From Oceanobacillus limi (GTDB lineage Bacteria; Bacillota; Bacilli; Bacillales; Amphibacillaceae), in NCBI RefSeq assembly GCF_900111445.1, contig NZ_FOHE01000025.1, positions 1 to 41,952 of the forward strand: DNA of 41,952 bases. Direction: 5' to 3'. Below, piece by piece: positions 25,655-34,457 of this stretch (its first letter is position 1; each line of letters starts with the position of its first letter). A program made the position numbers and the translations under genes. The notes beneath the pieces were generated by a model, which saw only the letters and a program-made list of their open reading frames with translations, did not search any database and was not told the DNA's origin.

Positions 25655-25705
25655 TGAAAAAACCGAACAAATTTCAAATTCTAATGGAATTTGAATTGTT
25701 CGGTT
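25655..25705 (-). terminator. Terminator of tcyP
   Basis: AACCGAACAA (25661-25670) pairs with TTGTTCGGTT, and AAATTC/GAATTT pair inside. On minus the stem runs into TTTTTTCATG. On plus only TTCTCCCC follows, so it mainly serves tcyP. Confidence 0.8.
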
Positions 25706-25752
25706 CTCCCCTTGGGCTAAGACACGATTGTGTATCAGCCTCATTTCCATAA

Positions 25753-27150
25753 TTACATCGAACTATTATCTTCTATTGCAGTTTTATCATTAAATGTTTT
25801 AACATTCAATTTTCCAAGGATACGGGATGTCAACGTACCGGATACCATTGCCCCATTTACGTTAAGAGCGGTACGTCCCATATCAATAAATGCTTCGATT
25901 GAAATGAGTAGACCAGCCAATGCAACTGGCATGTTCATGGAGGAAAGCACGATTAGGGCAGCAAATGTTGCGCCTCCACCTACACCAGCAATTCCAAATG
26001 AACTAATCCCAATTATGACAACTAACTGTAAAATAAACCAAGGATCTAATGGATTTATTCCTACCGTTGGTGCAATCATAACTGCTAGCATCGCAGGATA
26101 AATTCCTGCACAACCATTTTGCCCCATTGTTGCCCCAAAGGATGCAGACATGTTTGCTACACCTTGGTCAACCCCAAGAGAATTTTTCTGGGCTGATATA
26201 TTTAATGGGATTGTTCCCGCACTAGAACGTGATGTGAAAGCGAATCCTAGTACAGGAATTACTTTTCTCAAATACGTGAATGGGTTTAAACCAAATACTC
26301 CAACTAATACTAAGTGAATGATAAACATAACCAATAATGCGACATAAGACGCTAATACAAATTTTCCAAGTTCTAAAATTCCCGCAAAATTTGTGTTTGC
26401 AACCGTTGTAGCCATTAAAGCCAAAATACCATACGGTGTTAAACGTAAAATCAACGTTACAATTCGCATAACAACGGCATAGACTGCGTTAACCATTTTG
26501 GTAAACATTTCTGCTTGTTCTGGATTTTTCCGACGCAAGCCTAATACCGCTATCCCGACAATTACAGAAAAGATAACAACGGCAATTACGGAAGTCGAAC
26601 GCTCTCCAGTCATATCTAAGAAAATATTTGACGGAATAAAGTTTAGAATCTTTTGTGGTGTTGACTGTCCTTCAACAACATCATCTAATGTTGATTCTAG
26701 CATAGCCCCACGTTCCGTTTCTGCTTGGCCCGCTTCGATTTGTTCTGCACTTAAGTCAAACACATAAGCTGCTCCAATACCAATAATTGCAGCAACCATT
26801 GTAGTAGAGATTAATATCCCAATAATCCACCCAGACATTTTTCCTAGTTCTGCTGTTTTTTCGAGATTAATAATGGACTGAATAATCGAAACCAATACGA
26901 GCGGAATAACGATCATCATTAGAAAATTAATGTAGCCCCGACCAACAATACTATACCAATCTGTTGTTGTTGCGAGAACCTCAGAACCACTGCCATACGC
27001 CCACTGCAGGATCCCACCTAGCACAATACCTAGCCCCAAGCCAGTAAATACACGTTTAGAGAACGATACATGTTTGCGTTGCATATAGATTAGTAAACCT
27101 ATAACAGCAAGCATAACTGCAATATTAAGCAAAATATAAAAAATATCCAT
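25753..27150 (-). CDS. tcyP: L-cystine symporter TcyP
   Basis: A 465-residue dicarboxylate/amino acid:cation symporter family protein (B. subtilis TcyP/YhcL), which imports L-cystine. The membrane pattern is that of the family: N-terminal helices up to about residue 240, then the transport core with AFTSRSSAGTIPLN, the re-entrant GATMGQNGCAGIYPA and GGGATFAALIVLSSMN, and VNGAMVSGT near the end. AGGGGGT precedes the ATG. It is transcribed alone with its own terminator. B. subtilis tcyP is under CymR; the upstream region (27151-27300) contains AATTCCGATAA-type sequence, but I do not claim a CymR site. Confidence 0.92.
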   Translation of the reverse strand: MDIFYILLNIAVMLAVIGLLIYMQRKHVSFSKRVFTGLGLGIVLGGILQWAYGSGSEVLATTTDWYSIVGRGYINFLMMIVIPLVLVSIIQSIINLEKTAELGKMSGWIIGILISTTMVAAIIGIGAAYVFDLSAEQIEAGQAETERGAMLESTLDDVVEGQSTPQKILNFIPSNIFLDMTGERSTSVIAVVIFSVIVGIAVLGLRRKNPEQAEMFTKMVNAVYAVVMRIVTLILRLTPYGILALMATTVANTNFAGILELGKFVLASYVALLVMFIIHLVLVGVFGLNPFTYLRKVIPVLGFAFTSRSSAGTIPLNISAQKNSLGVDQGVANMSASFGATMGQNGCAGIYPAMLAVMIAPTVGINPLDPWFILQLVVIIGISSFGIAGVGGGATFAALIVLSSMNMPVALAGLLISIEAFIDMGRTALNVNGAMVSGTLTSRILGKLNVKTFNDKTAIEDNSSM

Positions 27151-27319
27151 CCTATTTACCCCCTATTTCATTTTAATTAGTATATGCACCTAAAAAAGTC
27201 GTGCTCCCTAATATACTATAATTCCGATAAAAATAGTATGACTTAAATAAAATACCTTTCTTCTAGCAAACTGTCAAGTAATAAATTTTTGTTAGATTGT
27301 TTGATAGATATTACCCATT

Positions 27320-27367
27320 AAAATAAATCCCTTATTCCGCTCTCAAACAGAATAAGGGATTTATTCT
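27320..27367. terminator. Terminator downstream of the OsmC-family gene
   Basis: AAATAAATCCCTTATTC (27321-27337) pairs with GAATAAGGGATTTATT (27350-27365), a 16-bp perfect stem. It lies directly after the minus-strand stop at 27373. Confidence 0.8.
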
Positions 27368-27372
27368 TAACC

Positions 27373-27825
27373 TTAACTATTGTGCGGAAGGATAGTTGCC
27401 TCTAATTCTAGTTCGACATTCCCTTGAATAGCCCGCGATATCATACAGCTTTTCTCGGCCTTTTCAACGAGCTGATGGAGCTTCTTCATTTCCGCTTCTG
27501 TTGCATTTAATTCTAACGCAACGGTTGGTCTATGAATAATTTTTTTATACGTAAAAACGCCATTTGTAACATCAACAATTCCTTCTGATTCCAAAGCCAT
27601 CTCTTTTAGTGGCAGGTTCGCTCGTTCAATCATTGCTGCAAGCGTGATAATATAACAAGTCGCCGCCGCTCCAAGAAGCATCTCGTCTGGGTTTGTCCCA
27701 ACACCAGGCCCGTCCATTTCTGGAGGAATTGATATTTTTGTTTTCAAGTTTCCCGCATCAATAAACCCTTCACTATTTCGGCCACCCGGCCAGTCTGCAT
27801 GTAAATGAAAATGATGTTCCGCCAT
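27373..27825 (-). CDS. OsmC/Ohr-family peroxiredoxin
   Basis: A 150-residue protein of the OsmC superfamily, SACOL1771-like group. Members reduce organic hydroperoxides with two cysteines, here C57 in GAAATCYIITLAAMIER and C127 in EKSCMISRAIQG. The N-terminus is histidine-rich (AEHHFHLHADWPGG). PEMDGPGVGTNPDEMLLGA is the usual loop before the first cysteine helix. GAGGTG is upstream of the ATG. The gene is single, with a strong terminator. Physiological substrate and thiol partner are unknown. Confidence 0.88.
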   Translation of the reverse strand: MAEHHFHLHADWPGGRNSEGFIDAGNLKTKISIPPEMDGPGVGTNPDEMLLGAAATCYIITLAAMIERANLPLKEMALESEGIVDVTNGVFTYKKIIHRPTVALELNATEAEMKKLHQLVEKAEKSCMISRAIQGNVELELEATILPHNS

Positions 27826-28058
27826 CTAATCACCTCAATTACCATTGTAGCTTTTCTAAAATTGAAACGCTATTACTTCGCCTATCAAGTGAATACGAAT
27901 TAATAGTAGTTAAAAACTTTGAATGAAGCGAAATGGGAAGGATATTATAGAAGAAGATGGAATCCAGTGAGGGCAATATAATGCCGCATTTCTAACCATT
28001 TGAAACTTATTACCATCTAAAATCGTACTACGTATTACAAGGAAAGGAGTATTACTAC

Positions 28059-29030
28059 ATGAATACCAAAGTACAAGACTACAGTACAACATTTAAAACA
28101 CTACAAAAAAACATGAAATGGAAGGTTTCTGATAAGCGAATATTGATGACCATTGCCTCCATCTACGTTATGAATAACAAAAAATTAGATATAACAAAGC
28201 TGCTTCAACTTGCCGATAAAATAAAAAGTCGCGCTAGTTTATTTTCGTCCATGAAATCTTATCCACGTTTTACAACTTCCGCTATGTTAGATGTGAATTT
28301 CGATGACCCTGAAGCGAAAATTTCGAGTTTATATGATTACTACCATAAACTAAAGCAAGCAAGATTCAAAAGTGGTACGTATACTTATATTGCTGCAACT
28401 ATCTTACTTACAAATGAACCTCATCCACATTCCATCGAAACATTAATTCAAAAAGCGAAGAAAATTTATGACGGCATGAAACAAGAGCATGGATTTTTAA
28501 CAAATGAGGGTGACTATCCACTAGCAATGTTACTTGCCTACCAAGAACGGGTGGATTACATTCAACATATTGAAGCGTATTATGAAAGACTCGCAAAAAA
28601 TGGATTCCGAAAAGGAAATGATTTGCAATTTCTAAGTCACATCCTGTCTTTAAAAGAGGATGAAAATCCCGACAACCTGGTTAACCGCTGTCTTCATGTA
28701 TCAGATCGATTAAAGGAAGCAGGAATTCGGACCAAAACCATGTACTACCCAGTGTTTGGCATACTCTCTCTTCTACCACCTGATGTATTTCATGTAAACG
28801 AAATTATGGATATGTACGATGCACTTTGTGCCGAAAAAGATTTTAAATGGCAAAAGGATATGAATGTGTTAATGGCCGTTAGCTTTTTCGTAAATGATAA
28901 ATTAGAAAACAAAGGTTTAGCAGAGACTAGTATATATACTGTATTGGAAACCGTCATCCAAGCCCAACAAGCAGTCATGATTGCTACAATGGCTGGTGCA
29001 ACAGCAGCCGCTACTTCAAGTAGCAACTAA
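28059..29030 (+). CDS. DUF4003 family protein
   Basis: A 323-residue protein of the DUF4003 family, which is common in Firmicutes and has no known function. It is nearly all alpha-helical by appearance. Recognisable parts are MKSYPRFTTSAMLDVNFDDP, FKSGTYTYIAATILLTN, DYPLAMLLAY and TMYYPVFGILSLLPPD. The C-terminus is a low-complexity Ala/Thr/Ser tail (TMAGATAAATSSSN). There is no signal peptide. AAAGGAG precedes the ATG and a good terminator follows the stop at once, so it is a single-gene unit. Confidence 0.85.
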   Translation: MNTKVQDYSTTFKTLQKNMKWKVSDKRILMTIASIYVMNNKKLDITKLLQLADKIKSRASLFSSMKSYPRFTTSAMLDVNFDDPEAKISSLYDYYHKLKQARFKSGTYTYIAATILLTNEPHPHSIETLIQKAKKIYDGMKQEHGFLTNEGDYPLAMLLAYQERVDYIQHIEAYYERLAKNGFRKGNDLQFLSHILSLKEDENPDNLVNRCLHVSDRLKEAGIRTKTMYYPVFGILSLLPPDVFHVNEIMDMYDALCAEKDFKWQKDMNVLMAVSFFVNDKLENKGLAETSIYTVLETVIQAQQAVMIATMAGATAAATSSSN

Positions 29031-29058
29031 CCGGACTCAACGTGAGTTCGGTTTTTTA
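29029..29058 (+). terminator. Terminator of the DUF4003 gene
   Basis: AACCGGACTC (29029-29038) pairs with GAGTTCGGTT (29044-29053), followed by TTTT. It begins inside the stop codon. Confidence 0.88.
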
Positions 29059-29135
29059 TTCTGCATATTACTGGTCGGCCGAAATTATCGCGACGTCCTG
29101 TCGCATTGTCGGTATTAGCGCTTCCTAAGCTTCGG

Positions 29136-29534
29136 TTAAGAGTGGGAGGAAGAATCCCCCTCTGATTGAAGGTTCACTTTATTCGCATCCAGCCATTCCT
29201 TAAGTACTTGAGCGTGATTATGTATTTCATCTTTTGCACCATATATTAATGTTACTTTCTTATTTTTGTTAACCATCTGTAATAGTCGGTTTCGGAATTC
29301 TTTTTGTTCCCCTGTTTCCAACTCTTCTAGATATTTCTCTTTAAAAGTACAGAATTTACTAGGGTCGTGGTTAAACCATTTTCTTAGCTCCGTAGAAGGC
29401 GCAACCTTCTTCATCCATTCATCGATTTTTGCTTCGCTTTTGGAAACCCCTCTCGGCCATATACGATCGACCAAGACCCGAACCCCATCCCTTTCACTTG
29501 GTTGTTCATACGCTCTTTTCAATTGAACTGTCAT
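29136..29534 (-). CDS. DUF488 family protein (YeaO-like)
   Basis: A 132-residue DUF488 protein. The signature is complete: RAYEQPSERDGVRVLVDRIW, PRGVSK, WMKKVAPSTELRKWFNHDP, FKEKYLEEL and VTLIYGAKDEIHNHAQVL. The function is unknown. I chose ATG 29534 (MTVQLKRAY), eight bases after GGAGG; the ATG at 29543 is too close to that site. The C-terminal Ser/His tail looks unstructured. Its upstream region is taken up by the large repeat pair, so its promoter must lie between 29535 and about 29610 or within the repeats. Confidence 0.88.
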   Translation of the reverse strand: MTVQLKRAYEQPSERDGVRVLVDRIWPRGVSKSEAKIDEWMKKVAPSTELRKWFNHDPSKFCTFKEKYLEELETGEQKEFRNRLLQMVNKNKKVTLIYGAKDEIHNHAQVLKEWLDANKVNLQSEGDSSSHS

Positions 29535-29607
29535 ACCATTCACCTCCAGTAAAATAATTTCTAAAAGTGTTTGCCCTTTCCATGGACTAATTCGTAGTAG
29601 ATGTATG

Positions 29608-30218
29608 ATGCGACGTAACTTTATTGCTTCAAATTATCCTGTCCTAATGGATGTATTCGTTAGAAAGCCGCTACGACAGAACGCTTCGCTTTCCGCGGGC
29701 ACGGCCTCAGCCAGGGAACTACTTGAATATGCTTCTTTGTTCCCTTGCGCCGAGGAATTAGCTTCGAAGATTTACTAGTAGACGTAGGCGCATCTGTGCG
29801 GGGTCTTCGGACTCGTGCTGTTCCCGCAGGAGTCTACACATTCTGCCTCCGCTGTTAAAGTGTTTCTTATTTTGCGAGAATATACATCATGAAACCTATG
29901 ATTATTGATTGAAATAATCACAATATATATCAGCGGAGGAAATACACGGAGACTCCTTGAAAAAGAAGTCCACTTTTTCTGCGTGCGATGTGGCCGCTGA
30001 CGAAGCCTTACTTGTCCTGTGGGAAAGCGAAGACGCTGAGACCCCACAGTGATAAGGAACAAAGGCTAGGATCGCCACGTCCTGTGGCAACGCCTTCGTG
30101 ACCAACATCCTGTTGGCCCGCGAACGAGGAGGCTCAGCGCGAGCCCACGGAAAGCGTAGTGTATTTCCGTAGCGGTGATAGTGACATCCAAAAGTTTTTT
30201 AACATCTCTACGTCGCAT
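29608..30218. repeat. Head-to-head pair of palindromic elements within an outer 10-bp inverted repeat
   Basis: ATGCGACGTA (29608-29617) is perfectly inverted at 30209-30218. Inside are two related elements in opposite orientation. Copy A (29668-29854) runs from CCGCTACG to CCTCCGCTG, and copy B (29931-30175) from CAGCGGAGG to CGTAGCGG. Both share, in the same relative order, GCTTTCCG-GGGC, CTCAGCC-like, GGGGTCTTCG/CTCAGCGTCTTCG, CCCGCAGGAGTCT-like and the CCTCCGCTG end. Each can fold on itself through its ends. I know similar CTTTCCGCGGGC-type repeats from other Bacillaceae, but cannot name the family. No coding capacity is evident; open frames here are artefacts of the repeat's GC content. 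Confidence 0.75.
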
Positions 30219-30262
30219 TATATACGTTATACGCAACAAACGATTCCAATAGAGGAAAAATT

Positions 30263-30303
30263 AAAAAGCAATCGTGTCCCGAATAGACACAATTGCTTTT
30301 TCT
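30263..30303 (-). terminator. Terminator of the TerC-family gene
   Basis: AAAAAGCAATCGTGTC (30263-30278) pairs with GACACAATTGCTTTTT (30286-30301) with one G-U pair; T runs lie on both sides. It begins immediately after the terC stop. Confidence 0.88.
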
Positions 30304-30304
30304 T

Positions 30305-31087
30305 CTAATGGTCCGTAGCTCTTTCTTCTTCTTTGTTTTTACCTGATGCAAACCACCCAATTACTGCAATTGCAACCAATACTGCATAGAAAATAATCTT
30401 CCAAGGTGTTGAGTGTGGAAACTCATGAGGAATCCAATGAATATCTGGATGTGCTAAAACGATGACCGCTAATTTCACACCGACCCAACCGACAATGGCA
30501 AAGGCAGCTACTTCAAGACTTGGTCGCTTATGAAGCAATCCAACAAAAATATTAGCAGCAAACCGCATAATAATTAATCCAATCATACCACCGGCAAATA
30601 TCACAGCGAACTGACCGGTGTCTAAGCTACCAATAGTTCCTAATCCAGTCGGAGGTAAGGCTACGGCCAAGGCTACTGCTGCCAAAATGGAGTCTACCGC
30701 AAAGGCCAAATCAGCGAACTCTACTTTTAGTACAGTCATCCAGAACCCACTACCTTTTTTAGGCTCTGCTCCTTCTTCTGCTTCCTCTACATCTGTTTTC
30801 TTTTTAAACCGATCATACAGGTTTTTAAAAGCAATGAATAATAAATAAGCAGCACCTAACGCTTGAACCTGCCATACATCGACGAGAAAAGAAATGACGA
30901 ATAACGATCCAAAACGCAAAATAAACGCACCAGCTAAACCGTAAAATAACGCACGTTTACGCTGTTCTTCTGGAAGGTGCCTAACCATAATTGCTAATAC
31001 AAGTGCATTATCCGCTGCGAGTAACCCTTCTAAACCAACTAAAATAACTAATACCCATAAATACTCTAGCAATAATTCTGCTCCCAT
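30305..31087 (-). CDS. TerC family integral membrane protein, likely Mn-related exporter
   Basis: A 260-residue TerC-family membrane protein (YkoY/YceF type) with about seven segments. Key family residues are visible in LEGLLAADNALVLAIMVRHL, EFADLAFAVDSILA and the acidic cytoplasmic loop KKKTDVEEAEEGAEP (about residues 95-115). In B. subtilis related proteins (MeeF/MeeY) export manganese and help load metal onto secreted enzymes. A yybP-ykoY riboswitch precedes the gene, which strongly supports a manganese role. GGGAGAG is upstream of the ATG. It is a single-gene unit. Confidence 0.9.
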   Translation of the reverse strand: MGAELLLEYLWVLVILVGLEGLLAADNALVLAIMVRHLPEEQRKRALFYGLAGAFILRFGSLFVISFLVDVWQVQALGAAYLLFIAFKNLYDRFKKKTDVEEAEEGAEPKKGSGFWMTVLKVEFADLAFAVDSILAAVALAVALPPTGLGTIGSLDTGQFAVIFAGGMIGLIIMRFAANIFVGLLHKRPSLEVAAFAIVGWVGVKLAVIVLAHPDIHWIPHEFPHSTPWKIIFYAVLVAIAVIGWFASGKNKEEERATDH

Positions 31088-31140
31088 ATTTGTCTCTCCC
31101 TACTGTAAAAAAATTGTCTTCACAACAGGTAATGACCACA

Positions 31141-31254
31141 CAAAAAGACCCTTACCTGTCATGGTAAAGGTCTCGCAAACAACGTCCGTTGCCAACTTAA
31201 GCCGGAGATCGTAATCTCGTAATGACGACTTAAATTGTCCAGCTACTCCCCTTT
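31141..31254 (-). promoter_or_regulatory. yybP-ykoY (manganese) riboswitch with overlapping terminator
   Basis: On the minus strand the element starts AAAGGGGAGTAGCT (31254-31241) and ends GCGAGACCTTTACC (31176-31163), the two conserved ends of the yybP-ykoY aptamer. AAAGG pairs with CCTTT to close P1. The 3' side of P1 is also the 5' arm of a terminator, GACCTTTACC-ATGA-caGGTAAGGGTC followed by TTTTTG (31172-31142). Manganese binding should hold P1 and prevent the terminator, giving an ON switch for the TerC gene 54 bp downstream. Confidence 0.92.
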
Positions 31255-31269
31255 AGGAATGTTAACTTT

Positions 31270-31298
31270 ATTAAACATGCTTTTACGTAATATGTCAA
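31270..31298 (-). promoter_or_regulatory. Sigma-A promoter of the riboswitch-terC transcript
   Basis: On the minus strand a perfect TTGACA (31298-31293), a 17-bp spacer and TTTAAT (31275-31270). The predicted start falls about ten bases before the riboswitch. Confidence 0.75.
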
Positions 31299-31354
31299 TG
31301 CTAAGCCTCTACCAGGACGATGTTTTTAAATTATCCAGTACATCGCATCTTTAT

Positions 31355-33091
31355 TCACGATGTAACAATTTCATTAATAACACTTTCCATCGTTCCTTTT
31401 AATTCAGCTAACGTTTGCTCGCTTTCTTCTCTTGTTGAACCAAATACACCATAGTAACATTTTATTTTGGGTTCTGTACCTGATGGACGTAGACATACCC
31501 AACTATTTTTCTCTAACTTAAATTTAAACACGTTTTCCTTTGGCAAATCAATTGTTTCTATGGCTTTCGTATCCATCATCATGCGTTCGCTCGTTCGATA
31601 ATCCTCAACCTTCTCCACGTGTAAATTCCCTATTTCACGTAAAGGAGATTTACGAATCGTTTCCATGATTTCGTTAATCTTTTCGGAACCTTCCTTACCT
31701 TTTAAGGTTAACGAGGTCATTCCTTCTAAATAGTAGCCATATTTCTTATATAATTCCTCTAATGCATCCAATAAAGTCCTTCCTTGTTGCTTCCAATAAT
31801 AAGCCATTTCGATAGCCATTACTGCAGTTTGAACGGCATCTTTGTCACGAGCAAAGCTGCGAATGAGGTATCCATAACTTTCTTCATAGCCAAAAATAAA
31901 CGTTTCACCTGTTGCATCAAATTGACGGATTTTCTCCCCAATATATTTAAACCCAGTTAATGTGTTTAATGTTTTCACACCATACGAGCTAGCAATTGCT
32001 TGACCAAGCTCTGAGGTTACGATTGTTTTAATCAATCGTGCATTATTTAACATTGCTGAATCCGTATTTGATAGGATATAATCGACCAAAAGTGCCCCTA
32101 ATTGATTTCCAGTTAGTACCGTATATTCTCCAGCTTCATTCTTTACAGCTACCCCCAACCGGTCTGCATCAGGATCTGTTCCCAATAATATATCAGCCCC
32201 GTTTTTTATTCCTTTTTGGATAGCAAGTGTAAATGCTTGGTGTTCCTCTGGATTAGGTGAAGCAACTGTTGAAAACTCTGGATCTGGCACAGCTTGCTCT
32301 TGAACCACATCAACACCTGTAAAGTTCAACTGCTCTAACCCACGTAATACAAGGTCATTAGCCGTTCCATGTAGCGGAGTAAAGACAATGTTAAAATCCT
32401 TTACCTGGTTCAACGTGTCTTCTTTCATTTTCGTTATTTGCTTTAACTGTTCTAGGTAAGCATTATCAATATCTTTTCCGACCCATTTTAGTAATTGTCT
32501 TTCCTCTAATTCGGCTTGCTCTAAAACAGGTACCATTAATTCATTCTCTATATCCTTTATTGCATCAATAATCTGATTCGCTTCACGTGGAACCATTTGC
32601 CCACCGTCTTCATTATACACTTTAAATCCATTATATTCCGGGGGGTTATGGCTAGCAGTAATCATCACACCACCCGCCGTAGCAAGATAGCGAACTGCGA
32701 ATGACAATAACGGAGTTGGACGTAATGTTTCAAACACATAGGCTTTTATATCAAAGGCCCCTAATACTTTCGCTGTTTCCAATGCGAATTCTTGTGACAT
32801 GTATCTTGAATCATATGCAATAACAACACCACGATCTTTAACATTTACTGCATTTTCTAACAAGTACTTCGCAAAGCCATTCACAGCTTTACGTACAGTA
32901 TATACGTTCATACGATTTGTACCTGGCCCTAGTACTCCACGCATTCCACCAGTTCCAAATGTTAATTCTCTATAAAAAGCATCCTCTAAAGCTTTCGGAT
33001 CATCTTGCATTTTTTTTAATTCAACCTTTAATGATTCATCTAGCTCAGGAAATGAATTCCATTGCTGGTAAACCTGTTCCCAATTACTCAT
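31355..33091 (-). CDS. pgcA: Phospho-sugar mutase PgcA (alpha-phosphoglucomutase)
   Basis: A 578-residue alpha-D-phosphohexomutase. It interconverts glucose-6-phosphate and glucose-1-phosphate for UDP-glucose, glycolipid and wall-polymer synthesis. Motifs in order: FGTGGMRG (45-52), TASHNPPEYNG with the phospho-serine S147, the metal loop GTDPDADRLG, the sugar-binding FGYEESYGY and the phosphate-binding RPSGTEPKIK near the C-terminus. I chose ATG 33091 (MSNWEQVYQ) with GGGGG nine bases upstream; the frame extends to 33136 without a ribosome site. B. subtilis PgcA (YhxB) has the same layout. Confidence 0.92.
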   Translation of the reverse strand: MSNWEQVYQQWNSFPELDESLKVELKKMQDDPKALEDAFYRELTFGTGGMRGVLGPGTNRMNVYTVRKAVNGFAKYLLENAVNVKDRGVVIAYDSRYMSQEFALETAKVLGAFDIKAYVFETLRPTPLLSFAVRYLATAGGVMITASHNPPEYNGFKVYNEDGGQMVPREANQIIDAIKDIENELMVPVLEQAELEERQLLKWVGKDIDNAYLEQLKQITKMKEDTLNQVKDFNIVFTPLHGTANDLVLRGLEQLNFTGVDVVQEQAVPDPEFSTVASPNPEEHQAFTLAIQKGIKNGADILLGTDPDADRLGVAVKNEAGEYTVLTGNQLGALLVDYILSNTDSAMLNNARLIKTIVTSELGQAIASSYGVKTLNTLTGFKYIGEKIRQFDATGETFIFGYEESYGYLIRSFARDKDAVQTAVMAIEMAYYWKQQGRTLLDALEELYKKYGYYLEGMTSLTLKGKEGSEKINEIMETIRKSPLREIGNLHVEKVEDYRTSERMMMDTKAIETIDLPKENVFKFKLEKNSWVCLRPSGTEPKIKCYYGVFGSTREESEQTLAELKGTMESVINEIVTS

Positions 33092-33280
33092 ATGTAAATA
33101 TCCCCCATTAGTGCTGATATGCTCAAATTTTAGCACATTTTCTATTTATAATCTAACCATGGGTGAAAGGTTTAATTAAATAAAAATAAGGATAAACTAA
33201 CGAATAATGGAAATCCAAGTCTTTCCATTCAACTAAATTAACGGTAAAATAATAAATATACTATATTCGACGAGAAAGTT

Positions 33281-34372
33281 GTGATAACTTTGTTTGATAA
33301 ACGGTGGTTTCAAACATTAGTATTTTTTATTCTAGTTTTTCTATTAATCTTGTTAATTTCGGCTACTAATTTCATTTTTGATCCTGTATTTAAATATGTA
33401 GGAGCTGTTGCAATTCCATTTATTGGTGCAGGTATCCTTTATTATTTAACCAAGCCGCTAATGGATTTCTTTATGCGATATAAAATAAACCGCTCCTTTT
33501 CCATTCTACTCGTTTTTGTTGTATTAATATTAGTAGGTTTTATTATCGTTATGTATATCGTACCGATTGCACAAAGACAATTTGTTAACCTAGTCAATAA
33601 TATCCCTAAAATGGTGAACTGGGCACAAGATCTTATTACATATTGGCAGGACAATCAAACATTGATTCCGGAAGAAGTAGATAAAGCAATTAATAACTTC
33701 ACGGAGAATTTACAAACCTACATTGAAAATGTATTGGAATATCTATTTGGCTTTATTGGCCAATTAATTAGTTTCATTTTTGCTATATTCCTTGTCCCTT
33801 TCTTTTTATTCTTTATGCTAAAAGATGGTGACAAACTTGTACCATTTGTGACAAAGATTTTTTCCAAGAAAAAAGCGGCAAACATTCGCACGCTATTAGG
33901 GAAAATCGATACCGTTTTAACTTCCTTTATTCAAGGACAGTTAATCGTCAGCTTTTGTGTTGGGCTGTTACTTTTTATCGGCTATCTTATTATCGATCTG
34001 GATTATTCACTGACTCTCGCTATTTTCGGGATGGTAATGAATGTGATTCCATTTATCGGTCCCTTCCTATCTGTTATACCAGCACTTATTGTAGGCGCAT
34101 TTCAAGACCCTATGATGATTGTATGGGTAGCATTGGTTATGATCATTGCTCAACAGATTGAGAGTAACTTTATCTCTCCAAATATTATGGGGCGTGTACT
34201 TGCATTGCACCCATTAACCGTTATTACGGTCATTTTAGCTGCTGGAAGCATAGCCGGCTTTATCGGCATTCTATTTGCGGTACCGTTTTATGCCATCGTC
34301 AAAACAATTATCGTTCATTTTTATGATACGTATGCAGATTCCAAAAAAGATAAAGACGATGCACTAATATAA
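33281..34372 (+). CDS. AI-2E family transporter (PerM/TqsA-like)
   Basis: A 363-residue membrane protein with about seven to eight hydrophobic segments, of the AI-2E (PerM/TqsA/YtvI) family. Two N-terminal helices, a long polar extramembrane stretch (about residues 105-155) and the C-terminal block GMVMNVIPFIGPFLSVIPA...NFISPNIMGRVLALHPL are diagnostic. Some members export signalling molecules, others are Na/H antiporters; the substrate here is not known. The start is uncertain: GTG 33281 has only a poor ribosome site, TTG 33290 is possible. TATATT with TTAACG 18 bp upstream (about 33238-33267) may be the promoter. It is divergent from pgcA. Confidence 0.82.
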   Translation: MITLFDKRWFQTLVFFILVFLLILLISATNFIFDPVFKYVGAVAIPFIGAGILYYLTKPLMDFFMRYKINRSFSILLVFVVLILVGFIIVMYIVPIAQRQFVNLVNNIPKMVNWAQDLITYWQDNQTLIPEEVDKAINNFTENLQTYIENVLEYLFGFIGQLISFIFAIFLVPFFLFFMLKDGDKLVPFVTKIFSKKKAANIRTLLGKIDTVLTSFIQGQLIVSFCVGLLLFIGYLIIDLDYSLTLAIFGMVMNVIPFIGPFLSVIPALIVGAFQDPMMIVWVALVMIIAQQIESNFISPNIMGRVLALHPLTVITVILAAGSIAGFIGILFAVPFYAIVKTIIVHFYDTYADSKKDKDDALI

Positions 34373-34397
34373 CAAATCTATCGGGAGCAACCACTAT

Positions 34398-34447
34398 AAA
34401 ATGCACCTGCAATGTTGAAAATAAATAACATTACAGGTGCATTTTTT
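34398..34447. terminator. Bidirectional terminator between the AI-2E gene and the GNAT gene
   Basis: AAATGCACCTG (34398-34408) pairs with CAGGTGCATTT (34434-34444), with AATGTT/AACATT inside. TTTTTT follows on plus and TTTTATAG on minus, serving both convergent genes. Confidence 0.9.
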
Positions 34448-34457
34448 ATAAAAGAAT

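Noticed and set aside
27205-27240. CymR-like sequence upstream of tcyP
   Set aside because: Part of the sequence (TCGGAATTAT on minus) is suggestive, but I cannot recall the consensus well enough to claim a site.
29775-30108. Minus-strand open frames of 68-95 codons within the repeat pair
   Set aside because: They arise from GC-rich palindromic repeats, have no ribosome site and resemble no protein.
33442-34161. Frames overlapping the AI-2E gene on the other strand or frame
   Set aside because: Shadow frames of a clearly coding membrane protein gene.
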